Source of the DNA: Tuctoria greenei
Taxonomy: Eukaryota > Streptophyta > Magnoliopsida > Poales > Poaceae
Direction: 5' to 3'
NCBI GenBank assembly: GCA_036927565.1
Contig: JAYESD010000011.1
Span: 95,703,178 to 95,767,177 of the forward strand
DNA length: 64,000 nt
Under the pieces are notes generated by a model. That model was not told the origin of the DNA. It saw only the letters and a program-made list of their open reading frames with translations, and searched no databases. Positions 31,830 to 43,340 of the stretch are shown here, in pieces (the first letter of the stretch is position 1; each line of letters opens with the position of its first letter). A program made the position numbers and the translations under genes.

Positions 31830-33560
31830 AATGCTTGACTCTTGATCGCTTGTCTTGGGACGAATTCAAGATCGAATTCGGCCAACTCCGTTGCCCACTC
31901 TGCAATGTTCCCAGTAGAGTTGGGATTATGCAAGATCGCACGCAGTGGATAAGAGGTCACCACTGAGATCTTGTGAGCTTGGAAGTAATGGCGAAGCTTC
32001 CTGGAGGCGATGAGCACTGCGTAGAGCAGCTTGTGTACCTCTAGGTATCGAGTCTTGGCATCATGTAGTACTTCGTTGATGAAGTACACTGGGCGTTGGA
32101 CTGTCCAAACCCTCCCGGAGGGGCCCGGAGCTTCCTCCACATTGACCTGGACCCTCCCGGAGGGGTCCGAACCTGCTTCGGGGACCTCTGGGTCCTTGCT
32201 GAAGGAACCCGGAGCTTCTACTGGAGCGATCCGGACCCTCCCGAAGGGGTCCAGATCTTCTGGAATAACTCCTTGTAGATCCGAGTCTGGGGGCTGGGAC
32301 CCAGACTCACCTTCAAGAACCTCCGGACCCTCCTGGAGGGATCTGGATTCCTGAGCTTGGGATGGTTCTGGTCTCTCCGCAACCAGGACCATGCTGACAA
32401 CCTCGTCAATTGCCGAAATGTAAAGCAGTAAGGGCTCACCAGGGTTCGGAGCTACCAAGGTTGGTAGAGTGGTGAGGAGCTCCTTTAGCTCCTGGAACGC
32501 CTTTTCTGCTTCTTTAGACCATTGGAATGGTCCGAACTTCCTCAATAGCTTGAAGAAGGGTAGCGCCCGTTTTGCCAGTCTTGAGATAAACCGGCTGAGG
32601 GCGGCTAGACATCCAGTCAGTTTCTAGACGTCCTTGATGCGGGTTAGTGGCCGCATGTCCTCAATGGCTTTAATCTTCGTGGGATTTGCCTCTATGCCCC
32701 GGTGGTTTACCAAGAAACAAAGAAGCTTTTCGGAGCTAACCCCGAAGACGCACTTGTCTGGGTTCAGCTTTGTGCGGGTGACCCGCAGCTTGTCGAAGAC
32801 AGCTTGCAAGGTGTCAAGGAGTGACTCCTTGTCCTTGATCTTGACAATGATGTCATCAACATACACTTCCACTACGTCTATGATGAGCTCTCCAAAGGTT
32901 TTGTACATAGCTCGTACAAATGTTGAAGCTACATTCTTGAGACCAAATGGCATGGTAGTTTAGCAGTACAATCCATCTACTAGGATAAAAGAAGTATGTT
33001 GTTCATCTTCCCTAGACATTCTGATTTGATGGTACCCAGAATATGCGTCTAGGAAACACAGTAATTCACACCCGGAGGTGGAATCCACTATCTGATCTAT
33101 TCTAGGTGGTGGGAATGGATCTTTTGGGCATGCCTTATTCAGTGTTGTGTATTCGATACACATCCGAAGCTTCCCGCGGGCCTTGGGTTTAACGATTGGG
33201 TTTGCCAGCCATTTTCGGTGGAAGACTTCTCGGATGAACCCAGCTTCGAGAAACTTCTTCACTTCTTGTCGTATGAAGTTTTGTCACTCTACTGATTGCT
33301 TTCGAGGCTTCTGGTGCACAGGCCGAGCGTCAGGATAGATCTTCAGATTATGCTCGATCACTTCCCTGGGGATCCCAGGCATTTGCGACGTTTTTCAGGC
33401 AAACACGTCAACGTTAGCCCGGAGGAAAGTGATGAGCGCGAGTTCCTATTTGTCATTCAGACCTCTCGATATACGGGTGTTCTGAGCGGCATTGGAACCG
33501 ATTTGGATGACTTTGACGGGGATGTCGCTGTCACCGCTTGGTTGCACACGAGGTGCGGAG
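31830..33560 (-). pseudogene. Tat reverse transcriptase and first RNase H
   Basis: RT blocks are clear: EAGFIREVFHRKWLANPIV, LRMCIEYTTLNKACPKD, CFLDAYSGYHQIRM, MPFGLKNV, the catalytic YVDDIIVK, and LNPDKCVFGV. A normal Gypsy RNase H follows (YFINEVLHDAKTRYLEVHKL, LADFMAEW). Stops lie at about 33395 (Trp expected), 33286, 32957 and 32622 (Gln expected), and a frameshift lies near 31805 after AEWTP. Between RT and RNase H is an insertion of about 100 residues, Pro/Glu/Gly-rich, with three DP(F/S)GRVR-like repeats that match GC-rich palindromes in the DNA (32100-32345). Confidence 0.85.
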
Positions 33561-33604
33561 GTTGAGCCTCGTTGACGAATGCTTGGGGGTTTCAGAGCTT
33601 GTTC

Positions 33605-34240
33605 CTACCTGGATTCTTCCCCCTGCGTTGTAGCAAGCGCATGAAGTTCTTCCAGAGCAGTCACTCCGGCAGTGCGGTCTCTGCGGATCCGGAGGACAAC
33701 AGCTGGTGTTGGCATCTTCAGCACCAGGTAGCCATAATGAGCAGCAGCCATGAACTTATACAAGGCGGGCCTGCCCAGAATGGCGTTGAAAGGTAAGTTG
33801 ATCTGAGCGACGTCAAAGATCAACTTCTTAGTGCGATAATTCTCCCAAGTCCCGAAGGTCACGGGGAGAGTAATGGCACCGAGTGGGGTTATGGCCCGCG
33901 GACCTACTCCGGAGAAAGGTCGGGAGGGGCAAAGGTCCGAAGGTCGGAGCTGAAGCTTGACGAAAGCTTTGAAGCTCATGAGGTTCAGCCCCGAACCTTC
34001 GTCCACCATTACATGGTGGAGTTGAATGTTATTGATGGTAGGTGATACCATGAAAGGTAGTTGACTAGCTCCGATCATGTTCCGCAGGCAGTCCGAAGCA
34101 TCAAAAGCGATGGTGGTGTCAATCCACTTTGGATGAGGCTCCGCCCTGGCTGTAGGATCTACTAAGTCCATGTCCCGCCGCATTATCTTGAGGACACGAC
34201 GGGAGGTGATGTCCCACGAACCACCAAAGATGGTGCTCAT
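33605..34240 (-). pseudogene. Tat protease region
   Basis: The frame is open for 211 codons, with SRRVLKIMRRDMDLVDP, HHVMVDEGSGLNLMSF, LGAITLPVTFGT and FNAILGRPALYKFMA. These are the usual blocks of a Tat retropepsin. The active site, normally Asp-Gly-Gly-Ser, reads Asp-Glu-Gly-Ser here, so a catalytic-loop Gly has become Glu, which a single G-to-A change explains. It ends in TAG at 33605. Confidence 0.8.
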
Positions 34241-35853
34241 GCTCTTCTGACGCTCATTGTCGGAGACGTTGGAGTCGTCGTCGAAGGAGGTGTAAACAGC
34301 CTTCAGGACCTTTTTAGGGTCCTGAAAGCCTAACTCCTCTTCAGCCGGAGCTTCATTGACTTTCTGTTTTCCTTCCCTCTAGCAGAAAGGAACTTCTTCC
34401 CGGCGCTTGTTGTAGCACTCGGCAAGGTTTTGGACCTCCCGGTAGTCCTCCAAGTTGTGTCTTTTCGACTTGTGGATAGGACACCACACTTTGGAGTTGC
34501 CACCGTCTTTAGAGAACGACCGAGGTCATTTCTCAGGGCGTGGCCCCAGGCCACCCGGAGCTGCAGCAGTAGATGTGCCGGCCGACGGCTTCTTCTTGCC
34601 GTTGGACTTTTTCTTCTTTTTGCCACTCTCGGAGGTAGTGGCTTCGCCTATGGAGGATTTTTTACCATCCTCCGGAGGTGGTTTGGAGTGCATTTCACGG
34701 CCCTCCGCAGCTTTGGCACACTTGTTTCCCAAGCTAAAGAGCTCCGTGACGCTGGTGATCTCCTTGATCGCCATCTTCTCCAACATCTTCTTATCTCGTA
34801 CGCCCTGTCTAAATGCCATGATAACAGAGGCGCTGGAGGTAGAAGGAATAGTGTTTTGTACCTGGGAGAACCTCTGGACGAATGAGCGCAGGGATTCTCC
34901 CCCCTTCTGCACGACTGCAAAAAGGTCCAGTTCGGTGCCTGGTCGGGTGTATGAACTCCCGAAATTTACGGTGAACTGTTGGCACAATTCCTCCCAACTA
35001 TTGATGGAGTTGCGAGGAAGGCTCATGAACCAGGACCTGGCGGTCCCAGTGAAGGCCACTGGGAAGTAGTTGGCCATTACGACCTCATTACCTCCGGCCG
35101 CAAGGATTGCAGTGCAGTAAATCTGGAGAAACTCAGCGGGATTAACAGTCCTGTCAAATTTCTCCGGCAGGTGAGGCCGGGACTTTTGTGGCCATCTGAC
35201 CATGCGTAGGTGCATGGCCAGGCAGAACAGCCTCCTCCTACTCCCTTGGGAGCAGGACTGTCTCGAGCCTCTCGCCTTTCACGAGCATGCTCGATATGGA
35301 CACGACCGTCCTGTTGATGGTAACGGCGATCAAGCTCCGCCTGGAGGTCATGAGTTGAAAGCCTGGTTACCGTATGAGTGCGTCGCACCCCGGAAGGTAG
35401 CGACGTAACTTGTTGTGATGCAGCATGCCTCCTATTTTGGGAAGCGTGCAGACCAAGTCTGCCCTACACGGTCCGGCTCTGCGATGGGGCCCGCCCCGAA
35501 GGGGGAGGACCTTGGTTGCTGATGCGGTCGGCTGCTACTGCAACTAGATGTTCCACATCAGCCCTCCACTGCTCTATTGCACCCTGGGATGCGCCTGGAG
35601 GTGGTGGACGTTGTAGGAGAGCACGCGCTGCATGAAACGCGTGTTCAGGGTTGTTGTTATTCGCCAATGCAGTGACCGACGCCGATGCACCGTCACGCTA
35701 CCCATCTTGACGTGCTGGTGCAGGCGGTGGCGATGGAGGCATGACTCCTGCTAGAGCCGTGGCACCTGCTGGTTGCTGCATGTTCGAGGGATTGCCCCTA
35801 GCGGGTTGAACAACAGGGTTGTCGTTTGATGATCCAGCAGCTGATTTCACCAT
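34241..35853 (-). pseudogene. Tat gag
   Basis: The start is the ATG at 35853 (MVKSAAGSSNDNP), 17 bp inside the primer site. The N-terminal part is Pro/Ala/Gln-rich with an early TAG at about 35698. The frame then resumes as NNNNPEHAFHAARALLQRPP. The core gag domain is at 35215-34526: EFLQIYCTAILAAGG, MANYFPVAFTGTARSWF, LPRNSINSWEELCQQF and LRSFVQRFSQV. A Lys-rich stretch (KKKKKSNGKKK) and a TGA at 34526, where Trp is expected, come next. CPIHKSKRHNLEDYREVQ follows downstream, a zinc-knuckle-like motif. At least three nonsense changes are present. Confidence 0.85.
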
Positions 35854-35870
35854 CCTTGAAATCCTGGGTG

Positions 35871-35890
35871 CCCCTACCTTGCGCGCCAAC
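35871..35890 (-). other. Tat primer-binding site
   Basis: Next to the 5' LTR the minus strand reads GTTGGCGCGCAAGGTAGGGG. The TTGGCGC start is the form common in Tat elements. I do not assign the tRNA with certainty. Confidence 0.65.
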
Positions 35891-36772
35891 TGTCGGTGTT
35901 TGGATCTGGCTGATCTCCCGACACTACCTTTGGTAGATCGAGGAGTTGTAGTTCGGTATTGGGCACACAAAGATTCAAGAAGGTGAAAGACAAATTGACA
36001 TGGAGTTTTACGTGGTTCGGGCCGCCTGAGCGTAATACCCTACTCCACGTGGTATGTTGGTGTTGTATTAAGCGTGTGAGTCTAGAAGAAGCTCCAGAAG
36101 AAGAAGCTCGTCTAGCTCAGGGAGTTCAGTAGTGGTCTGGAACCATCCCTTGTGTATCTTCGACCAGTCCTTTTATAGTACAAGGACTGGTCGTTACACC
36201 GTTAGCCTGGCCCGACATGTGGACCCGACGGTTACACATGCTTGATACCCAATTAATGAGGTTAATTACCCTTAATAGCCTGGTAACGGGCCTTAACAGT
36301 GCTGCCACCAGTATTAAGGGCCATCCGATCGTGTGTCATTAATATGGCATTAATGACATTTAATTGGGTCTTGAAGTCTTTGATTGCACCTTGAAGGTCT
36401 GGAGCCGTTGGGGGGTCCACCAGTCTGATTGTTGAAGTTGAAGGTTCAGCGGTCGCCACGTGGCAGCTCTGGAGCTTACCGTCGTGGACGGGTAGGTCCG
36501 GTGCTGTTGGACACATGTCAGTACCGGAGCGTCCCTTTGTCTGGGGTTAGGTTCGGGGATGCGAAACCGGTATCTAGTCCGGAGCTTTCCCATGTGTGGG
36601 CGATAGCTCCGGTCTTATGATACACGTGGCGGCCCTGGGACAAACCATGTCTGGGAAGCAGGTCCGGTTACTCCTGACATGTGGGGCCTTCAGAGGTCTT
36701 CAATTCTGGTAGATGGAGTTTCCTTGTGATCTTTGCAATCCCAAGAGGTATCCGGTACGCAGGGTACCGACA
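35891..36772 (-). repeat. Tat LTR (5' LTR in element sense)
   Basis: It runs from TGTCGGTGTTTGG to GGGTACCGACA on the plus strand, with perfect TGTCGGT/ACCGACA ends and a minus-strand TATA box CTATAAAAGG at 36169-36178. It is the same length as the partner, with no net insertions or deletions. Confidence 0.95.
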
Positions 36773-36777
36773 GACAC

Positions 36778-39618
36778 CCGGTTCCGAAGATGAACCAAGT
36801 GAACGCATATGTGTGCCCAGGATGTTCAACACACATACAAGAGTGCATCACAAAAGAGTATACAGAAAATTACCACAGAACAAGATTAATTATCAAATTT
36901 TATTGCACAAACCATATTATCCTCAAGTACAAACTCTAATAAACATTAATGACAAGTTCAACTAATGCAGCAGAAATAAACTAAATAAGCAAACTAAACA
37001 GCTAGGCAGCATAAGCAATATGGTATAGCGCAGCTCCAATCAAAACCACATGCAAGCTGACGGTAGACACGGCCTAGAACTCCGCATTATCACAATTAAA
37101 CTCCCAATCCTGACCTGCAACTATTGGGGGGGGGGGATTGCAAGAGTGAGTACATGTCGCACTCAACAAGTGTGGAAAGTATGACATGTGGCTGATTCAA
37201 ATGAGGAATATAATAAAGGCTAAGTGATGAAAATTACATTAAAACATTTGAAAAGCTATATATGTTACATTTACATGAAATGAACCCATCATAAGCCATA
37301 TAGTTATCATAATGTCAGTCCATATTACATATCCATCATGATATACCAATATCCATATTCAATACCAGAATTCAATTCATAACTATCCATGACCATAATT
37401 CCAACCATAACCATCCCGAATACCATCCCAATACCGAGTTTCCCCTAATCATGGAAGTTGTTTAGGTCCTCATAACCGGGAGCACGGCTATCAAGATAGT
37501 TTATTAGACTCTGCAGAGTTTGTACCGCTTTATCCACGTGTTTCTGATTTTATCACCTTTCGGTGACTAAGAACCTCCCTCATGCCCATGACCCGTCGGT
37601 CACATTACACACTTCCGTTGGTGTGTGGCCGAGAGATCACAAAATAGCCTTTACAAAGGGATTACTAGCCTATTTAGACCCCACTGAGGTTTCACCGGTG
37701 GCGATGCCTCAAACTGAGCACATCTTCAACCAAGGGCCCCCTCTTGAGCCATTCGGAACCCAGGGTAGTCCCACCAATCATCAACAAACCCGATCCGACT
37801 ACCCTTCCCCAAGCATCCACAATGGTCCCAACAGCACTAGCAAAGCCCTAATTAATCAGCTACGCCGCAGCCATACTTGGCCTCGTGGTGGCACTGTAGT
37901 CCTGGCTTATTCTCGCATGAACCTGTCCTTAGATCTAAAGCAAGCAAACCACCATGACATCCAACCCATCCACATACCAGGCTTGCTTAGATCACCCATT
38001 ACCATATCATATTGACCAGTTCATGTTAATCATAATCTCATAAATACATCATTAATGTGTAGTATTGTTTTCCCATCCAATTGATTAAGCGAAGCAAAAA
38101 GGTAAAAAGCCCTTGGCGACTCTCTATCATAATTCCAGGTGACAAGGGTGGTCAAAAAAAGCTAGTAAACATCCTATCATAGGGTTCCCATATAATTGAC
38201 ACAAGCATGCAATTTTGCAAACCAAACATTTACTTAAAAAACAGGATCAATATGCATCAAGGACACTTGCCTTGCTCTTGGGATTTGTTCGGTTCAACTT
38301 CTTCAAACTCTTGGTGTTGTAGATCCTCCGCGACACTGTCTAGCGCAAAACCGTCTAATCCGCACAATAAACATAAACGACAAGAAACACAATCAAAGAG
38401 TGCACAAATATTACTCAACATGACATGACATGCATGATTAATGCAAATGCAAGGTAGAACTGGTTAATAGATTTCTTTTAATGATCACTAACTAGTTCTA
38501 ATAGCTTTTAACAAGTTTCTACAAGTTTGGATGTGATTAGATCTCATTTTCTAATTAATTCAACACAATTTAGTCAGCAAAATAGGACTAGTCTGCAGAA
38601 GGCCGGACTAGTCCGCACTTCGCAAAACTAGCGAACTAGGGTTTTCTAGATCGACGTAAATTTGGAGATTAGGGGTTGAATTCACGTCAGGAAAATAGAA
38701 TAGAAGGTATACCAGGTGTTTAGGTCTCCAATGAATCATGAAACTTGGAGGTAACACTTGGATCTTTATGATCTAGGGTTGGTGATGAACTTGGAGATGA
38801 ATTGGTGATGAAGAACAAAAGCTTTATGGAGATCTTGATCCTCTTTCGTTTCCTCCTCTTCTTCTTCTGGCTTGGGATCTCCTCCTCCCTCCTTGATGGT
38901 TGCTCTCCACGAACTAGGGTTTGGGTGGGGTGGAAAAGTAGCAAATAGATGTCAAGCCAAGGGGTGGGGTTGTTTATATATAGGTGGAGGCTAGGGTTAG
39001 ATGGATTTCGAGTTTGGGATGAGTAGAGGCCGGTTTAGGGACCCACATGGCCTCTAAAAGAGATAGGAACGACATCCCTAGGCCCAATTAACGTGAAACC
39101 CAAGAAACAAGTCGTAAAACAAAAGATCAACTCGGAGTCGCGAAATATCGGACAAGTCCGAAAAAGACCGGACTAGTCCGAAGTTGTCCAGAGAGAAAAT
39201 TGGACAAGTCTGGTAAAAAATCGGACAAGTCCGACTTTAGTCAGAGAGGAAATCGGACAAGTCCGCTGGAACACCGGACTAGTCCGGAAAAGTCCAGGGA
39301 CATAGCAAATTTTTAAGGATTCTTGGAATATCGGACTAGTCCGCACAAAATCGGACAAGTCAGAAAGTTTCCAGAGGCAAAATCGGACTAGTCCGCAGCA
39401 AAAACGAACAAGTCCCTTTTTAATCAGAGAGAAATCGGACTAGTCCTCAGCAAAATCGGACTAGTTCGCACTTTCCTGCATTTTAAGTGCTGTTTTGTTC
39501 CAAATCAATTTTAAATTCTCCAAATCAATTTTAAACTCATTCCTCTTGTTGTGGGTTAATGTTAAACATGTATATGAGTGTATGCAATGCATGATGCATG
39601 AAAAATGAGGGTGCTACA
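36778..39618. repeat. long LTR (probably solo), remainder after the Tat insertion
   Basis: With the 8 bp at 23612-23619 this makes about 2.85 kb bounded by TGTGACACCC and GGGTGCTACA, an imperfect inverted repeat typical of LTR ends. It has no gag or pol. The stretch 37540-37760, with CATGACCCGTCGGTCAC, resembles long grass Gypsy LTRs as I remember them. A cluster of CGGACTAGTCCG/CGGACAAGTCCG lies at 39140-39470 and two more copies near 38585-38620. No matching target duplication was seen (ACTAA left, GTTGA right). The 150-codon frame at 37563 has no protein signature. Confidence 0.6.
39140..39470. repeat. cluster of CGGACTAGTCCG / CGGACAAGTCCG palindromes
   Basis: About ten complete or one-off copies lie here (near 39149, 39168, 39207, 39221, 39253, 39273, 39332, 39350, 39385, 39437, 39457), separated by spacers of about 10-30 bases. 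Several spacers contain GTCCAGAGAGGAAAT-like sequence. Confidence 0.85.
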
Positions 39619-39696
39619 GTTGATCATCTGAAAAAATATACAACACTAAAAATGTAAGACTGCACTCAGCCGGAAGGAAGTTCGATAGTGTTAGCT

Positions 39697-39960
39697 TCAT
39701 CGATTTTGGCCACAAGAGCTCATATAATATAAGAACACATTAAGAAGGATGCCAGAGAAAACATACTGGCCCCATGTAACATTGCAAATAAATAGTTCTT
39801 GTAACCTATTTGTTAATAAGTTTGTATGACGTTGGATAGTAGCAAAAATACCAGTGTCAATATGTGTTGCAAACCTATTAGGTGATGTATTGAATTTTCC
39901 AATTTGGAAATCAATTTTTCGGTTGTGAAGTGCTTGTAATACTGAGGTCACGTGATACAA
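39697..39960 (-). pseudogene. possible hAT-like transposase fragment
   Basis: The minus frame reads NRFATHIDTGIFATIQRH, then TNRLQELFICNVTWGQYV. This resembles the 'RFAT..L.SL' helix and the following 'LR.MF.S..W' of hAT transposases. It faces the other way from the hAT-like fragments of the composite unit. The fragment is too short for certainty. Confidence 0.35.
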
Positions 39961-40769
39961 ATTTTCATGCTAGCTGGTAGTAGTAACTTCACGATACAAT
40001 TATTTTTAGCAGCTTGTGTTCTTGTGTTCATGGCCAGGTTGACGAGATAAAATAATTCAAATTAAGAGATAATCATAGAAGGAGATACGATGATTCAAAA
40101 GAGAAGTACATGATCTGCATACAAGACGCAAACCAACCTAAGGCCTGAGCCAACGGATCACATCTCTGCTTCTTTTTTTTTACGAATAGAGATGTACAAG
40201 CAACATGCAACTTCAAATTCCCTGAGTCCATGTAGCTCACATTTCCATGGAAGTTGACATGGTTTACGGCAGCCACCATAAGCAAGGTTATTAACGGATT
40301 ATGTTTTGTGCAAGACAGGGAGATTTGGCAGTTAGCATCGGGAGCAATCCATGTCAGGGTTTACATATCGTTAAGTCTCCTACAAAACACATCCCAACCG
40401 AATAGGCGTATCTAAATCTCGAGAACAACCATTCCCAATGGCTGGACCCCCCCTCTTGCGTCTCTACAACAACTACAAATAAGGGGGAATTCGGATAGAG
40501 CAAAATATAAAAAAACATTGAATTCCCGCATAACTCTGTGAAACCGATTTTCATGTTGAGGAAAAGCGAGGTAACGTTCTCCATGCGCCGCCTTCACCAC
40601 AAATGCTCGATGGCCGCAGCAAGTTCCAATGGAGGACAGGGTACATCTACAATGACTGATTAGTCAATAGGTTTGATTGATGATTGATTTGGTCAGTGTT
40701 AACCTGAAGCATTAAATTTACTAATCAAGGTCCTACTGTTCTCATATTCTGTCATTGATATCATGAGCC
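39961..40769. other. unassigned stretch
   Basis: I see no recognisable gene or repeat boundary here. The stretch 40350-40620 has open minus-strand frames of 60-76 codons without recognisable motifs. Confidence 0.4.
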
Positions 40770-41569
40770 TGTTGGGTTAATCTTTTTGTTGAGTACTTTG
40801 GTGGTTCTAGTGTCTGCAAAGATCCGGAGGCATGAGTGCTAGTGGTGCTCCAGGTGACCTGCGCTTGAAAATAGGCAGCAGCCTGTCCAGCAGTGCAAGT
40901 GGAGGCTAGAGTCATGCTAACGGTGTGTGTGCGTTGCATGGAAGGAAGCTTCAGTGGAAAAGTCAGAGCATGCAAGGAATTATGCGTCAGTTGGATCAGT
41001 GACCGATGCCCGTGGAGTTAGTTGGGTGAAAAAAGCTTGGAGCCGTGACAAGATAACTCATGCATGTAGCATGCAGGGAGGTGTGCCTTGTATTTAGGAA
41101 AGTGATTAGTGGACTGATCACGATGGTGCTCGGCCAACTTGTGCGGTCAGACGTGGCTCAACCGTTAGTGTGTGAGTGCTATTTAAACCAGTGTAATTAA
41201 GAGTGTGTTGAGTGCCGGCAAGTGGTGTTGCCGTGTGATGTAGTGAGCCAAGTGCAGGTGCAGGGAGTGCTGCGGCTGTTGAAGTGTGTTACCAGCAAGT
41301 GCTGCAGAGTGTGTGCACCTATTTGAGATATGCCAATGTTATGCTGTGTGAGTGCCAGGAGTGCCGGTGGAAGAGGCAAGTGAAGAGTTCAGTGTTGTTG
41401 ACAGTTTGTGCCAAAGTGAGTGCCGAGTGGAGTGCATTGTCTGTCTGCTCAATTAACAAGAGAAAATAAATTTGTTTGGTGCTAGTGTGCAGCATAAATA
41501 TTCATGCGTCATGTTCTTCGTCTCTGGTGAATCTTTGTGCAAGTGTGTCTTGGGAAAGGTGGGCCAACA
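40770..41569 (+). repeat. probable solo LTR (Copia-like)
   Basis: The 800-bp block begins TGTTGGGTTAATC and ends GTGGGCCAACA, with near-matching 5-bp flanks GAGCC and GAGGC. A TATTTAAACC box lies near 41181, and a run of AATAAA-containing sequence near 41465. There is no coding sequence. Confidence 0.5.
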
Positions 41570-41992
41570 GAGGCTACTTAATCACTTAATCCAATTGAGA
41601 TTATTAACTTGATTCAATTTTTTATTCTGCCTTACTTCATTTTACATGTCCCTCCATTTCTTCATCTATTCGTAGCTCAACCTCGTTGGATTCCTAGACC
41701 TTGCACGAGCGAGCTTCATAGAACCGAATCCGCTTGGTGCTAGTGTGCAGCATAAAATATTCAAGCGTCCTGTTCTTCGTCTCTGGTGAATCTTCGTGCA
41801 AGTGTGTCTTGAGAATGGTGGGCCAGCATAGCCTACTTAATCACTTAATCCAATTCAGGTTATTAACTCGATTCAAATTTTTATTCTGCCGTATTTCATT
41901 TTGCATGCCCCTCCGTTTCGTCATCCATTCGTAGCTCAACCTTGTTGGATAAATAGACCTTGTACCAGCAAGCTTCATAGAACTGAAACCGC
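41476..41992. repeat. 258-bp tandem duplication
   Basis: Two copies (41476-41733 and 41734-about 41992) start TTGGTGCTAGTGTGCAGC and end GCTTCATAGAAC..AA.CCGC. They are roughly 88-90% identical by eye. The repeated unit contains the last 94 bp of the LTR plus 164 bp of its flank. Confidence 0.9.
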
Positions 41993-42299
41993 TTGCCGAT
42001 GAAATTCGTCATACACATTTGATGAAGTCTTGTTCCACTTAGATATAATGTTCTATACCACTGTGCAAACCTTATTAACAACTTAGATTGAAGCATGATA
42101 AAAAAACACACCGCAATATTAGTTTTCTCCACCGCCACCATGAGAACACCCCTGCGCATTGTGCGATCCAGTTCGGTGTTCCTTGTCACACCATGGTGCT
42201 CTCGGGCTTTGCCCTAATTCTTTTTGTGCAGCCGTTAAGAAGATCGAGCTTGCCGGAGTGTGCTACCTCCATGCTATCGCTGTCAGCTATGTGTACGCT

Positions 42300-42745
42300 A
42301 CTCTAGCAATTCTACTGCATCACCCATGAAACATGCAAGTACAGAGGGCATAGATCGTTACCACTAAGCGTGCAATGCTGTGGAACATAGACGCGAGTAG
42401 GTAGACGACCACAACAGCAGGTAGACGATCACGTTCATCGTAGCTGATGAGCGCTGCAGTAGAAGCAGCGCCTCCACAGAGTCCACAAGTACGGGGATGA
42501 ACGTCCTGTGCCGGTGTGCTAGCATCGCGCGCGCGACAAGGGTCTCGTGTGAGGTCTACATGATGTGGCGGCTAGGGCTGTCACGTGGTGGAGTAATCAG
42601 CCCCTAAGCCTACCCCTTGTATTTATAGGCATACTAATAGACTTCTAGATCGCAGGCTCATTAGTACCCTAATTGTTTATGGATCAAATATCCAATAGAC
42701 CTTAACATAAATTGTTATGATTGCTTCTTGGGTATATCACCAACA
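42300..42745 (-). repeat. LTR-like 5' end on the minus strand
   Basis: Reading minus from 42745: TGTTGGTGATATACCC, then a TATA-like CCTATAAATACAAGG near 42625. These are marks of an LTR start and its promoter. The other end of the block could not be placed. Confidence 0.35.
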
Positions 42746-43069
42746 CTATGATCAGGCCACTGTCAAGCCTCCCCAACCCTCTTAGCGTGTAGCCCATATT
42801 CTAATACCTGTGTAGTGCCCTTCCTTCGAAGCTTAGAGCGCAGGAGAGCGTCACCAGGGAGATGCCGCCGTGTGTCGGCGAGGCGCGAGCCGCTCGCCCA
42901 AGGTGGAAGAAGACCCCTTGTGGGAATCTTCTGTGGCCAGTTATCTTTTGAGACTGCGTGGGCAGATCTGTGTGACCCATGAGGCTCACGGTCGATTTGT
43001 TGACTTAAAACCATGGGCTCATCTGTCATCCTATGATAATTTTTCCATAGATTTTTTCCAACTTTTGCT

Positions 43070-43340
43070 TAAACTTTGAAAATTCATAGTAAACTGTAGA
43101 AACTTCCTAAATATGAAACAAATTTTGTTAGACTCCACATATCCAGCCCCATCCACTAAATAACTTTTGGAGCGCCAAAAAATATTATAAATTTTCCCAA
43201 TAATTTAATTACTCATTTGCATTAGGAAATTAGTCTTGTTAAATCTATGCACGAAAAATTATGTAACTTTTCAAAAACATGTATGATACCCAAGTATCTT
43301 GACCATAATTTTCACCTACATATGAATGTTGGATCATTAG
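43070..43340. repeat. dispersed repeat shared with 48995-49260
   Basis: Both blocks share AAATTCATAGTAA, CAAATTTTGTTAGACTCC, ACATATCCAGCCCCATCC and TAATTTAATTACTCAT, and end near GAATGTTGGAYCATTAG. In this copy the shared sequence stops exactly where the LTR at 43341 begins, so it is the insertion target of that element. Confidence 0.75.

Larger units (their letters stand above)
23620..36772 (-). mobile_element. complete but inactivated Tat-lineage Ty3/Gypsy retrotransposon
   Basis: Two 882-bp LTRs (23620-24501 and 35891-36772) are flanked by GACAC at 23615-23619 and 36773-36777. Element sense is minus: LTR, primer site, gag (35853 downward), protease, RT, RNase H, a second RNase H, integrase (to 29904), then a gene in the opposite orientation (25038-28589), polypurine tract, LTR. 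RT before integrase gives Gypsy. The second RNase H and the antisense ORF in the 3' region are known traits of Tat elements such as Grande and RIRE2. The LTRs differ at about 8% by eye, and the coding frames have many stops, so the insertion is old. Confidence 0.93.

Noticed and set aside
37563..38015. 150-codon frame in the long LTR
   Set aside because: No recognisable domain, it lies in LTR sequence, and no start context or neighbouring gene supports it.
42060..42306. Possible short secreted or membrane peptide (FALILFVQPL)
   Set aside because: It is a 72-codon frame with no homologue recognised, next to LTR-like DNA with a minus-strand promoter; this is not enough to call a gene.
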